Assembly (NCBI GenBank): GCA_028695735.1
Contig: JAQVIJ010000001.1
Coordinates: 237,081 to 301,080 of the forward strand
DNA length: 64,000 nucleotides
Source: Deltaproteobacteria bacterium
Lineage (GTDB): Bacteria > Desulfobacterota > Dissulfuribacteria > Dissulfuribacterales > DYLC01
Direction of reading: 5' to 3'
Part shown: positions 45,843 through 54,581 of the stretch, in pieces
Layout of the letters: every line of letters starts with the position of its first letter
Numbering within the stretch: the first letter of the stretch is position 1
Position numbers and translations under genes: made by a program
Notes under the pieces: generated by a model
What the model was told of the DNA's origin: nothing
The model's input: only the letters and a program-made list of their open reading frames with translations
The model's database searches: none

Positions 45843-48482
45843 ATGCACTATCTTGCCGGCGCTGAGATAAGAAGGCTCTTTCTCGAATATTTTGCATCCA
45901 AAGGCCATGAGATCGTACCGAGCTCTGCACTTACGCCCATCGACGACCCAACCCTGCTCTTTACCAATGCAGGCATGGTGCAGTTTAAGCGGGTGTTCCA
46001 GGGAGAGGAAAAACGCCCCTATTCCAGGGCCACCTCCTGCCAGAAGTGTGTAAGGGCAGGTGGTAAGCACAATGACCTGGAAAATGTGGGTTATACAGCC
46101 AGGCATCATACCTTTTTTGAGATGCTCGGGAACTTTTCCTTTGGGGACTACTTCAAGAAAGAGGCCATCGCCTTTGCATGGGAGTTCCTCACAGGGGTCA
46201 TAGGCCTGCCCAAAGAAAGGCTCTGGGTGACCGTGTTTAAGGATGATGACGAGGCGGCCAGGCTCTGGCCTGCCATCACCGGCATTTCAGCGGAACGGGT
46301 GGTGCGGCTGGGCGAAAAGGACAACTTCTGGGCCATGGGGGATACGGGTCCCTGCGGTCCGTGCTCCGAGATACTCATAGACCAGGGCGAGGATGTGGGC
46401 TGTAAAAGGCCTGATTGCCGTGTGGGATGCGATTGCGACCGCTTTTTGGAGCTCTGGAACCTGGTCTTTATGCAGTTTTATCGCTCCAAAGAGGGATTTT
46501 TGACCCTTTTACCCAAACAATCCATTGATACGGGCATGGGCCTGGAACGCATTACAGCAGTGGTGCAGGGCAAGCACAGTAATTTCGATACCGACCTGTT
46601 TGCAGCCCCCATTCGAGCCGTTTCTCAGCTGTGCGGCAAGGAATACGGCAAGGACTCCAGGGTGGATGTGGCCATGCGGGTCATAGCCGATCACGCCAGG
46701 ACCACAGCATTTCTGGGCATAGAAGGCATAGTCCCTTCCAATGAAGGCAGAGGCTATGTCCTGCGCCGCATTCTGCGCAGGGCCATTCGTTACGGCAGGG
46801 CGCTGGAATTACAGCAGCCCTTTATGGCCCGAGTGATTCAGGCGGTTATCGAGGACATGGGGCAGGTATATCCTGAACTCGTGCAGGAAAGCGCTGGATT
46901 GGACCAGGTTGTCACCAGAGAAGAGCTCAGGTTCGGGGAAACCCTGGATTTCGGGCTCAATCTGCTTCAGGACCGCCTGGAGGACTTCAGAAAACATGGC
47001 ATCATTCCTGGAGAATTTGCCTTTAAACTCTATGACACCTACGGTTTCCCCATAGATATACTGCAGGATGTGGCCAAGGAAGAGGGCCTGGCCCTGGATT
47101 CAACCGGGTTTGAAAAGGCCATGCAGGAACAGAGGGAGCGTTCCAAAAAGGAACAAAAATTCACAGCCGTGACGGGCCAAACCCCTTCCATGCAGTTCCT
47201 GAAGGATATGCCGGCCACGGTCTTTCTGGGCTATGACTATCTGAACATCGAATCCCAGATCATAGCCATGATGGATCAGAATGGACAACGCATCGACAGG
47301 CTGAATGCAGGCGATAAGGGTATTATTGTCACGGTCGCAACACCGTTTTATGCGGAATCAGGCGGCCAGCAAGGCGACACAGGCATTATCTCCCACAGGA
47401 ACGACAAGGCATCCGTAACCGATACCACTCGCATATACAACCACACCCTGCACCATGTACTGGTTATCGAAGGAAGCCTGCACTTGAACGAGATGGTCTG
47501 GCTCATTGTAAATGAATCGGAACGCCAGGACACAGCGCGAAACCACACATCCACGCATCTGTTGCATGAGGCGCTTCGGAATATATTGGGTCCCCATGTG
47601 AAACAGGCCGGCTCTCTGGTATCACCTGCAAGACTGCGCTTTGATTTCAATCACTTTTCCCAGCTCTCAGCAAAAGAACTACGCGGAATCGAAGAAAGGG
47701 TCAATGCCTCGATTCGAAGGAATCTGGATGTGCAAACAAGCATCGTCCCCTACAAGGATGCCATACAACAGGGTGCAACCGCCCTTTTCGGTGAAAAATA
47801 TGGGGAAATGGTACGGATAGTCCAGGCAGGCGATATCAGCAAGGAGCTCTGCGGCGGCACCCATGTGAAACGTACCGGAGACATTGGTCTCTTCAAGATC
47901 ACGGCGGAATCCAGTGTGGCATCCGGTGTCAGACGCATAGAGGCCGTCACAGGCAGTCATGCCCTGGAGTGGTTACACTCCCTGGAGGATGTCCTGCACA
48001 AGGCCGCTGCCGCTCTCAAGGCGCCTGTCGCTGAGGTGCCTGACCGCATCGAAAGGCTGAAGGATCGCATGCGGGAATTGGAAAAGAGGCAGGCTGCATC
48101 TGCCGGCAAGGAAGTCGGGCATGAGATTGAAAACGCCCTTCAGAATATGCCCAGAATCAACGGAATAAACCTGCTGGCAGTGGAGGTGCAGGGAGCAGAT
48201 CCCAAACTGCTGCGCGAGTTAGTGGACAGATACAGGGAAAGAATCGGAACAGGCGTGGCTGTGCTGGGGGCCAGGGCCGAAGACAAGGCCTTTTTGACCG
48301 TCTTTGTGAGCAAGGACCTGGTGAATCGCCTGAAGGCCGGCGACATCATTCGTGACCTGGCTGCGGTGATCGGCGGCAAAGGTGGAGGCAGGCCTGATAT
48401 GGCCCAGGCCGGAGGGCCGCTCAAAGACAAGTTGCCGGAGGCATTGGACAAGCTGGAAGCTATTTTGAGAGAATTGATATAG
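45843..48482 (+). CDS. alaS: Alanyl-tRNA synthetase
   Basis: EIRRLFLEYFASKGHEIVPSSAL...LFTNAGMVQFKRVF; CGGTHVKRTGDIG; C-terminal GGKGGGRPDMAQAGG. Confidence 0.98.
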   Translation: MHYLAGAEIRRLFLEYFASKGHEIVPSSALTPIDDPTLLFTNAGMVQFKRVFQGEEKRPYSRATSCQKCVRAGGKHNDLENVGYTARHHTFFEMLGNFSFGDYFKKEAIAFAWEFLTGVIGLPKERLWVTVFKDDDEAARLWPAITGISAERVVRLGEKDNFWAMGDTGPCGPCSEILIDQGEDVGCKRPDCRVGCDCDRFLELWNLVFMQFYRSKEGFLTLLPKQSIDTGMGLERITAVVQGKHSNFDTDLFAAPIRAVSQLCGKEYGKDSRVDVAMRVIADHARTTAFLGIEGIVPSNEGRGYVLRRILRRAIRYGRALELQQPFMARVIQAVIEDMGQVYPELVQESAGLDQVVTREELRFGETLDFGLNLLQDRLEDFRKHGIIPGEFAFKLYDTYGFPIDILQDVAKEEGLALDSTGFEKAMQEQRERSKKEQKFTAVTGQTPSMQFLKDMPATVFLGYDYLNIESQIIAMMDQNGQRIDRLNAGDKGIIVTVATPFYAESGGQQGDTGIISHRNDKASVTDTTRIYNHTLHHVLVIEGSLHLNEMVWLIVNESERQDTARNHTSTHLLHEALRNILGPHVKQAGSLVSPARLRFDFNHFSQLSAKELRGIEERVNASIRRNLDVQTSIVPYKDAIQQGATALFGEKYGEMVRIVQAGDISKELCGGTHVKRTGDIGLFKITAESSVASGVRRIEAVTGSHALEWLHSLEDVLHKAAAALKAPVAEVPDRIERLKDRMRELEKRQAASAGKEVGHEIENALQNMPRINGINLLAVEVQGADPKLLRELVDRYRERIGTGVAVLGARAEDKAFLTVFVSKDLVNRLKAGDIIRDLAAVIGGKGGGRPDMAQAGGPLKDKLPEALDKLEAILRELI

Positions 48483-48490
48483 GGGAACCT

Positions 48491-48636
48491 TAAAAAATTG
48501 CCCTTTCACCCGATAACCGCGTTGCTCGTCGGCGAAAAATGCTCACATACCTGTCTGCGTGCAACGCACAGGCAGGCAGCTCCGCTTTTTCGCCTTTCAG
48601 CGCGCCTTGTTCTCGAACGAAAATTCTAATTTTTCA
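48491..48636. repeat. Dispersed MITE/REP-like palindromic element with nested small palindrome (copy B)
   Basis: taaaaaattgccctttcacc...cgttgctcgtcggcgaaaaatgctcacata...cgctttttcgcctttcagcgcgccttgttctcgaacgaaaattctaatttttca; matches 24130-24294. Confidence 0.85.
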
Positions 48637-48788
48637 AGGCTCCCGCAGGAAAGCCGGCGCACGGCATTCAGGCTGAAACAGACCAGCGCCCCGATATCCC
48701 GAATATCATAATGGCCAAAAATAATGGTTGTAGCACAAACCAGGCCCGTTCCGGCCCACCCCAGAGGGGCACTCACCATGTGCCTGAT

Positions 48789-49448
48789 TCATACTGTGAC
48801 TACATCGGAAAAGAGTTTGGGAGAGACACTGGAATCATCATTCAGGGCAGATGTCCGGCCGGGCACCTGTCTGGCAATGCCCTGTAAAAAAAAATCGCTG
48901 ATCTGTCTCGCAGCGAGATTCACCGTATATTTCTTTTTACTGGACAACAGCCAGAAACGTGACATTTCATCCAATGCCCCGAAAAAGGCACGCTTGAAGA
49001 TGCCTGGCATCACATCCTGGCGAAAGACCCCGGCAGCCTGCCCCTGTCTCACTATTTGAGATATGATATTTAGATATTCAGCAAATTTCTTGTTTCGATA
49101 CTCCTTGATAAATTTACTGCTCTGGCGCAGCTCCACCTGAATGATCTCCGCCAGGTCCTGATTCTCTTCAACAATGTTCAGATGTATCAAGGCAAATTTA
49201 TACAGTTTTTCGGCAGGATCCTCCACATTGGCCAGTTCCTGCTTGACCTTTGCTATGATCTTTCCTATCTCTTCCTCAAAAATTGTTATCAATATGTCGT
49301 ATTTATTGTTGAAATAGAGATAAATGGTGCCGTCCGCCACATTCGCTTCCTGAGCGATCTCGGAAATGCGCGCGTTATAAAAACCTTTTTGGGCGAACAC
49401 CTTTATTGATGCCTGCAGTATTTTTGAATGTTTATCGGCTATTTTCAT
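48789..49448 (-). CDS. TetR-family regulator (FadR/YsiA-like)
   Basis: ISEIAQEANVADGTIYLYFNNKYDILITIFEEEIG; C-terminal EIIQVELRQSSKFIKEYRN similar to fatty-acid-responsive TetR regulators. Confidence 0.85.
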   Translation of the reverse strand: MKIADKHSKILQASIKVFAQKGFYNARISEIAQEANVADGTIYLYFNNKYDILITIFEEEIGKIIAKVKQELANVEDPAEKLYKFALIHLNIVEENQDLAEIIQVELRQSSKFIKEYRNKKFAEYLNIISQIVRQGQAAGVFRQDVMPGIFKRAFFGALDEMSRFWLLSSKKKYTVNLAARQISDFFLQGIARQVPGRTSALNDDSSVSPKLFSDVVTV

Positions 49449-49475
49449 AAGCTAACTCATCACGTACCAAAACGA

Positions 49476-49501
49476 AATTACTGAATATGCATTCAGTAAT
49501 T
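49476..49501. promoter_or_regulatory. Perfect palindromic operator upstream of the TetR gene
   Basis: aattactgaat-atgc-attcagtaatt, 11-bp perfect arms, 27 bp upstream of the start codon. Confidence 0.75.
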
Positions 49502-49633
49502 GCAAGGATAGCGTCATTTGGCAGGACATGCAAGTGGAAAAACGCACAAAAACTTGAGAATAAAAAACTATTGAGAACTTACATCCCGCGAAAAGGAGAC
49601 GTTCCGGTGACGAGGGCTGTTTCGGGCACTCAC

Positions 49634-51142
49634 TCAAGGGGCTTCCGCTAAATGGAAACCTCTGCCGTACAGCACCCGATAACGCCTTGTCTGTTGTCCC
49701 AAAGATATCTCTATATCAGGCAATTCCAAAATCTCATCAAAGGATTGCGCCATGCCCGAAGGGACAGGGTCCTTGCGCTCAAGGACGATGAGGGCGCTAT
49801 GGCCTTTTTTGTCTGCAAATTGAGGCCAGAGGTCGTACTGATTTCTGATTCTGCCGGGTTCTGGCCAGCAGAGCACCTGAGGCTGGCCAGGCAGATAGAA
49901 GGCAAGGACGCTGACGACCTGCCTTCTGTTCGACAGCAGGAAAGGAGGCTCTCCCTGTATTGAAGTCAATCTTGCATGCACCTCCATAGCCAGGTCTTCC
50001 CAGCCCTTGAGACGGGCCGTCATATCCCATTTGCCGCCTGAATATGCACTGGCTGATAACAAAAAAGGCACTGCATGTATAATTACGGCAAGCACAAGCC
50101 CAACGGCCACAGACGGTCTGAACCATGAGATGAGACGGTCTGAGACTCCGGCACTCACCCTATCCCACTCACCTGCGAGCAACAGAAAAAAGGTCAAGCA
50201 AAACGGGGCAGGCCAATTGGCGTTTACATCCTGCCGCAATGCAAGCAGCATGGTCAAAAAAAACGGAAGCGGGCCAAAGAAAAAAAGATAGTGCTCCTCT
50301 ACCCGCAGCCTGTTCCATGCCACGGCCATTCTGCCTGCGGTGAAAATGGCCAAAATCCCTGTAGCCGGCGACATGATGACTATTTGTGTCCCAAGCAGGC
50401 CAAGCAGACCCAAAATGTCGAACACACGGGGTTGCTTCAGGCCTTCAAAATGATGCGCCGTGTGCTGAAAGGTAATCCATTCATGATGGTAATTCCACCA
50501 CAATGTGGGCAGAATCATCACAAAGGCGATTCCGGCTGCCAGATACGGCATGGGCGTCAGAAGAAGCCGTCGATACCGGCTGAACACCATAAAAAGAAAG
50601 GCGCACACACCAAAGGCCACCATGGTCTGCTTGCTGAGCAGACCAAGCCCCACTACAACGCCTGTCAAAAGCCACCAGGCACAACCAGATGATTGTAATG
50701 CCCTCCAGAATACATAAAGACCTATACTCCAGAAGCAGATGAGGGGCGCATCTATGGTCATGATAAATGACATGGCCACCGCACCCGGAGCGAGAGTGGC
50801 AGACAGCAGCGCCCACCTGGCCGCGCGTTCGGAATAAAATTCCCTTGCCAGTTTATAGACAAACCAAAGACCTGTGACACTCAAGAGGGCGGCAGGCAAT
50901 CTCACGCCTGTTTCATTATTCCCGAACAACTTCGTGAAAAGCGCCATGAGCCATGCCACCATGGGAGGCTTGCTGTAATAACCCCACGCCAGATGCCGGG
51001 ACCAATCCCAGTAATACGCCTCATCCGGCGACAACTCAAGGGCCGAAAACACAATAAAAAGGACTTTAAAGGCCAGCAGGCACAGCAAAAAAACCAATAC
51101 CGGCCATTGACGGCCCTGTTCAGACAGTATGTCATGGGTCAT
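49634..51142 (-). CDS. GT39/ArnT-like glycosyltransferase
   Basis: LSPDEAYYWDWSRHLAWGYYSKPPMVAWLMALFTKLFGNNETGVRLPAALLS; polytopic. Confidence 0.88.
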   Translation of the reverse strand: MTHDILSEQGRQWPVLVFLLCLLAFKVLFIVFSALELSPDEAYYWDWSRHLAWGYYSKPPMVAWLMALFTKLFGNNETGVRLPAALLSVTGLWFVYKLAREFYSERAARWALLSATLAPGAVAMSFIMTIDAPLICFWSIGLYVFWRALQSSGCAWWLLTGVVVGLGLLSKQTMVAFGVCAFLFMVFSRYRRLLLTPMPYLAAGIAFVMILPTLWWNYHHEWITFQHTAHHFEGLKQPRVFDILGLLGLLGTQIVIMSPATGILAIFTAGRMAVAWNRLRVEEHYLFFFGPLPFFLTMLLALRQDVNANWPAPFCLTFFLLLAGEWDRVSAGVSDRLISWFRPSVAVGLVLAVIIHAVPFLLSASAYSGGKWDMTARLKGWEDLAMEVHARLTSIQGEPPFLLSNRRQVVSVLAFYLPGQPQVLCWPEPGRIRNQYDLWPQFADKKGHSALIVLERKDPVPSGMAQSFDEILELPDIEISLGQQTRRYRVLYGRGFHLAEAP

Positions 51143-51221
51143 ATCTTTCTCCTCGATCACACGGACTGAATGACACAATCCCGCTGCCGTTCTGCGAAAA
51201 AATCAGCCGGACGCACTGATC

Positions 51222-52151
51222 TCAATGGTCTTTCCATGCAACTACATAAAAAAAACCACCAAACAGGCTGCATACACACTGAACACCAAACAAAAACAAT
51301 CCAAGCGTCAAGGCCTGTTCCTGGGGGATACCCCACACAGCCAGGAGATATACCAGCCCCCCCTCCCTGAGTCCAAGACCGTTCAGACTTACAGGCAACA
51401 GGGACAACAGGGTCACCAGGCTGAGAGACACTGCAACCTGACTGAAGGTCAAGGGCATTTGTATGGCCGAAACGAATACAAAGCCTATCAGAAAGCCCAA
51501 CATCTGAATCAGCAATGAGATAAAAAGGCACCAAAACCAGGCTTGTCTGGATGTATAGAGCAACAAGAGCGGGGAAAAATATTCCGTAAGACCAGGCCAA
51601 CGTTTTGATAGGTGGCTGGACAACAACGGGAAACTCATCATCCCGAGCATCAGAAAACCCACGGAGGACCACAGAAAAAAACTCAACGGGACCGAAAGCC
51701 CCACAACAGGCATCAGGCTGAAAAAGGCGGCCAGCAGCAACATGGCAAACAGACCTATACCGCGATCCAGCAACACACTCAGAATGCCGCGCACATCCCT
51801 GAAACGCCTGGCCAGCATCAGGACACGCACGGCATCTCCGCCCACACTACTCGGCAAAAAAAGATTGGCAAACATGCCCGTAAAATACATGGTCAAGAAA
51901 TGTAAGAAGCCTCCGGAAAAGCCCATAACATGGGCCAGATAACGCCAGCGCTGGGTGCTCAATATCTGGGCCATAAGATACATGAAAATCCCTTCGAGCC
52001 AGACTGTCCAATGCACGCTGCTTAAGAGCTTTCTGATGGTGGAGATATCGGCGCGATACAAAAAAAACACCAGAATACAAAGACTTATACACGCCCTTAA
52101 AAGGAATTTTAAGGTCTTTGATGACCTTGCGGTCTGTTTTTCCAATGTCAT
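51222..52151 (-). CDS. Lysylphosphatidylglycerol synthase-like/UPF0104 membrane protein
   Basis: Polytopic; FANLFLPSSVGGDAVRVLMLARR and SLNGLGLREGGLVYLL motifs. Confidence 0.85.
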   Translation of the reverse strand: MTLEKQTARSSKTLKFLLRACISLCILVFFLYRADISTIRKLLSSVHWTVWLEGIFMYLMAQILSTQRWRYLAHVMGFSGGFLHFLTMYFTGMFANLFLPSSVGGDAVRVLMLARRFRDVRGILSVLLDRGIGLFAMLLLAAFFSLMPVVGLSVPLSFFLWSSVGFLMLGMMSFPLLSSHLSKRWPGLTEYFSPLLLLYTSRQAWFWCLFISLLIQMLGFLIGFVFVSAIQMPLTFSQVAVSLSLVTLLSLLPVSLNGLGLREGGLVYLLAVWGIPQEQALTLGLFLFGVQCVCSLFGGFFYVVAWKDH

Positions 52152-52164
52152 TTAATGGATACAA

Positions 52165-53145
52165 TCAGGAGAGGGAAGACGGGGCGCCACCGCCCACCAC
52201 CTCACGGATGGAATAGATACGCCTGCCCGTTGACTCATAATATGTGCGGACCATGAGTTCCGCCAGAAGCCCGATGGAGATGAAGATCAAACCGGAGATG
52301 ATCAACACGGCAGAAAGCATCAGAAGCGGTCTGCCGCCTATGTCCTGATGATTGAACAGCTTCAGACAGGTGAGATAAAAACCGATGGCCACTCCGCCTG
52401 CAAACATGCCTCCCCCCCAACCCCCAAAGAATTGCAGCGGTCGAGTTGCAAAACGCTGAAAAAACAGCATGAGAAGCAGGTCAAGGATAACGCGATACGT
52501 GCGGCCTATGCCATATTTGCTCTTTCCATGAGTGCGAGGATGATGGTGCACCACCTCTTCCGCTATGCGCACACCGTAAAAATTCGCCAGCACAGGGATA
52601 AACCGGTGCAGTTCACCGTAGAGCAGGAGATTCTTGGCAACCTCGCTGCGATATGCCTTGAGAGAACAGCCATAGTCATGGAGTTTGACCCCTGTGGCCA
52701 TTCCGATTAGGTAATTGGCTATAATCGATGGAAAACGACGGGAGATAAAGGGGTCTTTCCTGTCTTTACGCCAACCGCTCACCAGATCATAACCTTCTTC
52801 AATGACTTCTACCAACCGGGCTATATCCTTCGGGTCGTTTTGTAGGTCGCCATCCATGGACACTACAATCTCACCCCTTGCATGTTCGAACCCGGCGGTC
52901 ATGGCCGCACTTTGCCCGAAATTTCTGCGCAGCATTATGGCGATGAGTTCCGGAATGGATTTGGTCATCTTGGTTAGCAAGACACGGGATTCATCCGTGC
53001 TGCCGTCATCCACTATGATGAGTTCGAATGGACGCCCCATAGGGCGCATGGCCGCCACAATGCGCGACACCAGGGCCTCCAGATTTGCGGCCTCGTTAAA
53101 CACAGGCACCACTATGGAAACATATATCTCCTTGCTACTATTCAA
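52165..53145 (-). CDS. GT2 family glycosyltransferase (DPM/ArnC-like) with C-terminal TM segments
   Basis: VSIVVPVFNEAANLEALV; IIVDDGSTDES; VSMDGDLQNDPKDI; two C-terminal TM helices. Confidence 0.9.
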   Translation of the reverse strand: MNSSKEIYVSIVVPVFNEAANLEALVSRIVAAMRPMGRPFELIIVDDGSTDESRVLLTKMTKSIPELIAIMLRRNFGQSAAMTAGFEHARGEIVVSMDGDLQNDPKDIARLVEVIEEGYDLVSGWRKDRKDPFISRRFPSIIANYLIGMATGVKLHDYGCSLKAYRSEVAKNLLLYGELHRFIPVLANFYGVRIAEEVVHHHPRTHGKSKYGIGRTYRVILDLLLMLFFQRFATRPLQFFGGWGGGMFAGGVAIGFYLTCLKLFNHQDIGGRPLLMLSAVLIISGLIFISIGLLAELMVRTYYESTGRRIYSIREVVGGGAPSSLS

Positions 53146-53171
53146 CTATCCCTCCGATTGATTCAGGCGAC

Positions 53172-53612
53172 TCAAGGATTCCCTGTCTTTTCCAGTCGAG
53201 CCCGCTCCACAACGGCTGTCACGCCGATCTGATTCAGTATATCCACCAGAGGGTCGTGTGCATCCAGACTGTCCCTGCTGGCCTTCAATCTGTCTGTAAA
53301 TCCGTTCAGTAAGGAACTGAAGGTTTCTTTGGCGGAGGTGGAAAAACCTGAGGAGGTTGTCAGTGTCCATTCCATGCGTTCCAGGACATCCAGGGTGTCA
53401 TAGGCATTCTGCATGGCATCGGACCGCGCCGCATCGGAAACAGGGGCAGCGGCGCCGACGGAAGACAAGGGAGCAGCATTCTGTACAGACGCAGGCCCTG
53501 CAATCGACAACTTGGTCAGCAAGTCATCGAAAGAGATACCGGAGGCATCTGAGCCATTGCCATGTCTGGAAGAAACAATGGGCGTATTGGACTGGTTAGG
53601 CAAAATTTTCAT
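53172..53612 (-). CDS. Hypothetical protein
   Basis: 146-aa ORF, RBS AGGAGAAAG, upstream of the che region; no recognised domain. Confidence 0.55.
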   Translation of the reverse strand: MKILPNQSNTPIVSSRHGNGSDASGISFDDLLTKLSIAGPASVQNAAPLSSVGAAAPVSDAARSDAMQNAYDTLDVLERMEWTLTTSSGFSTSAKETFSSLLNGFTDRLKASRDSLDAHDPLVDILNQIGVTAVVERARLEKTGNP

Positions 53613-53723
53613 ATCTTTCTCCTTTAATCTTAAAGTCTGATAAAGTCAATTGACAATAGAACTGAAGAATCTGCCTGTGCAGGCGAATTATCCTGGCAAA
53701 TGCATATTATATGCCTGCATGAT

Positions 53724-54545
53724 TTATTTACTTGCTTTCCAGACCTCGTCCATCTCCTGAATGCCGACATCGGTCAATTTTCTTCCCTGATTTGCAAAAA
53801 ACGCCTCCATTGCCTGAAAACGCGACATGAATGAGCGCACGGCCTGTTTCAATGCCTCCTCGGGATTGATTGAAAGATGCCTGGCCATATTTGCCAGTGT
53901 GAATAACAGGTCCCCAAATTCCGCACGCACCGCAAGGGCATCCCCTTGCTCAACGGCCTGAAGCAATTCCTGCTCCTCCTCTCGCACCTTGTTCCAGACG
54001 CCCTGGACATCGGCCCAGTCAAAACCTGTGCGGGAGGCCCTTTCACCGGCTCGAAAGGCCAATTGCAGGGCAGGCAGGGTCTTGGGCAGGTTCCCCAGGG
54101 CGCTGTGAGTAACGCCCTTATCCTTCGACTCCTGTTCTTTTATGCGCTGCCAGTTGGCTATGACATCGGCTGTTCCGTTTATCTTTGTATCACCGAAGAT
54201 GTGGGGGTGCCTGCGCACCATCTTTCGGGCTGCAATGCCCAGGGCATCCTGCACACGAAAATGCCCCTGCTCCTCGTACATACGGGCCAGGAACAACAGC
54301 ATAAAGAGCAGGTCTCCCAGCTCTTCGGCAACCCCTTCCGGTTTCTCCTCCTCGATTGCATCCAGAAGTTCGTAGGTCTCTTCCAGCAGATATTTCATAA
54401 CAGACTGCGGGGTCTGTTCCCTGTCCCACGGGCAGCCATTCGGGGCCCTGAGCCTTGTAATAATCTCGAGAAGCCTGCAAAGGCCGTTCGCTGCATCCTG
54501 ACAGGCGTCCCGAGTGTCCTCCTCTGCTGTTTCGTACTGTGTCAT
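53724..54545 (-). CDS. mazG: Nucleoside triphosphate pyrophosphohydrolase MazG
   Basis: LRAPNGCPWDREQTPQSVMKYLLEETYELLDAIEEEKPEGVAEELGDLLFMLLF, duplicated EExEL/ELGDLL motif. Confidence 0.95.
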   Translation of the reverse strand: MTQYETAEEDTRDACQDAANGLCRLLEIITRLRAPNGCPWDREQTPQSVMKYLLEETYELLDAIEEEKPEGVAEELGDLLFMLLFLARMYEEQGHFRVQDALGIAARKMVRRHPHIFGDTKINGTADVIANWQRIKEQESKDKGVTHSALGNLPKTLPALQLAFRAGERASRTGFDWADVQGVWNKVREEEQELLQAVEQGDALAVRAEFGDLLFTLANMARHLSINPEEALKQAVRSFMSRFQAMEAFFANQGRKLTDVGIQEMDEVWKASK

Positions 54546-54581
54546 ATATATTGCCGGTTCCTTTTCTCGATGTCTTGCAGC

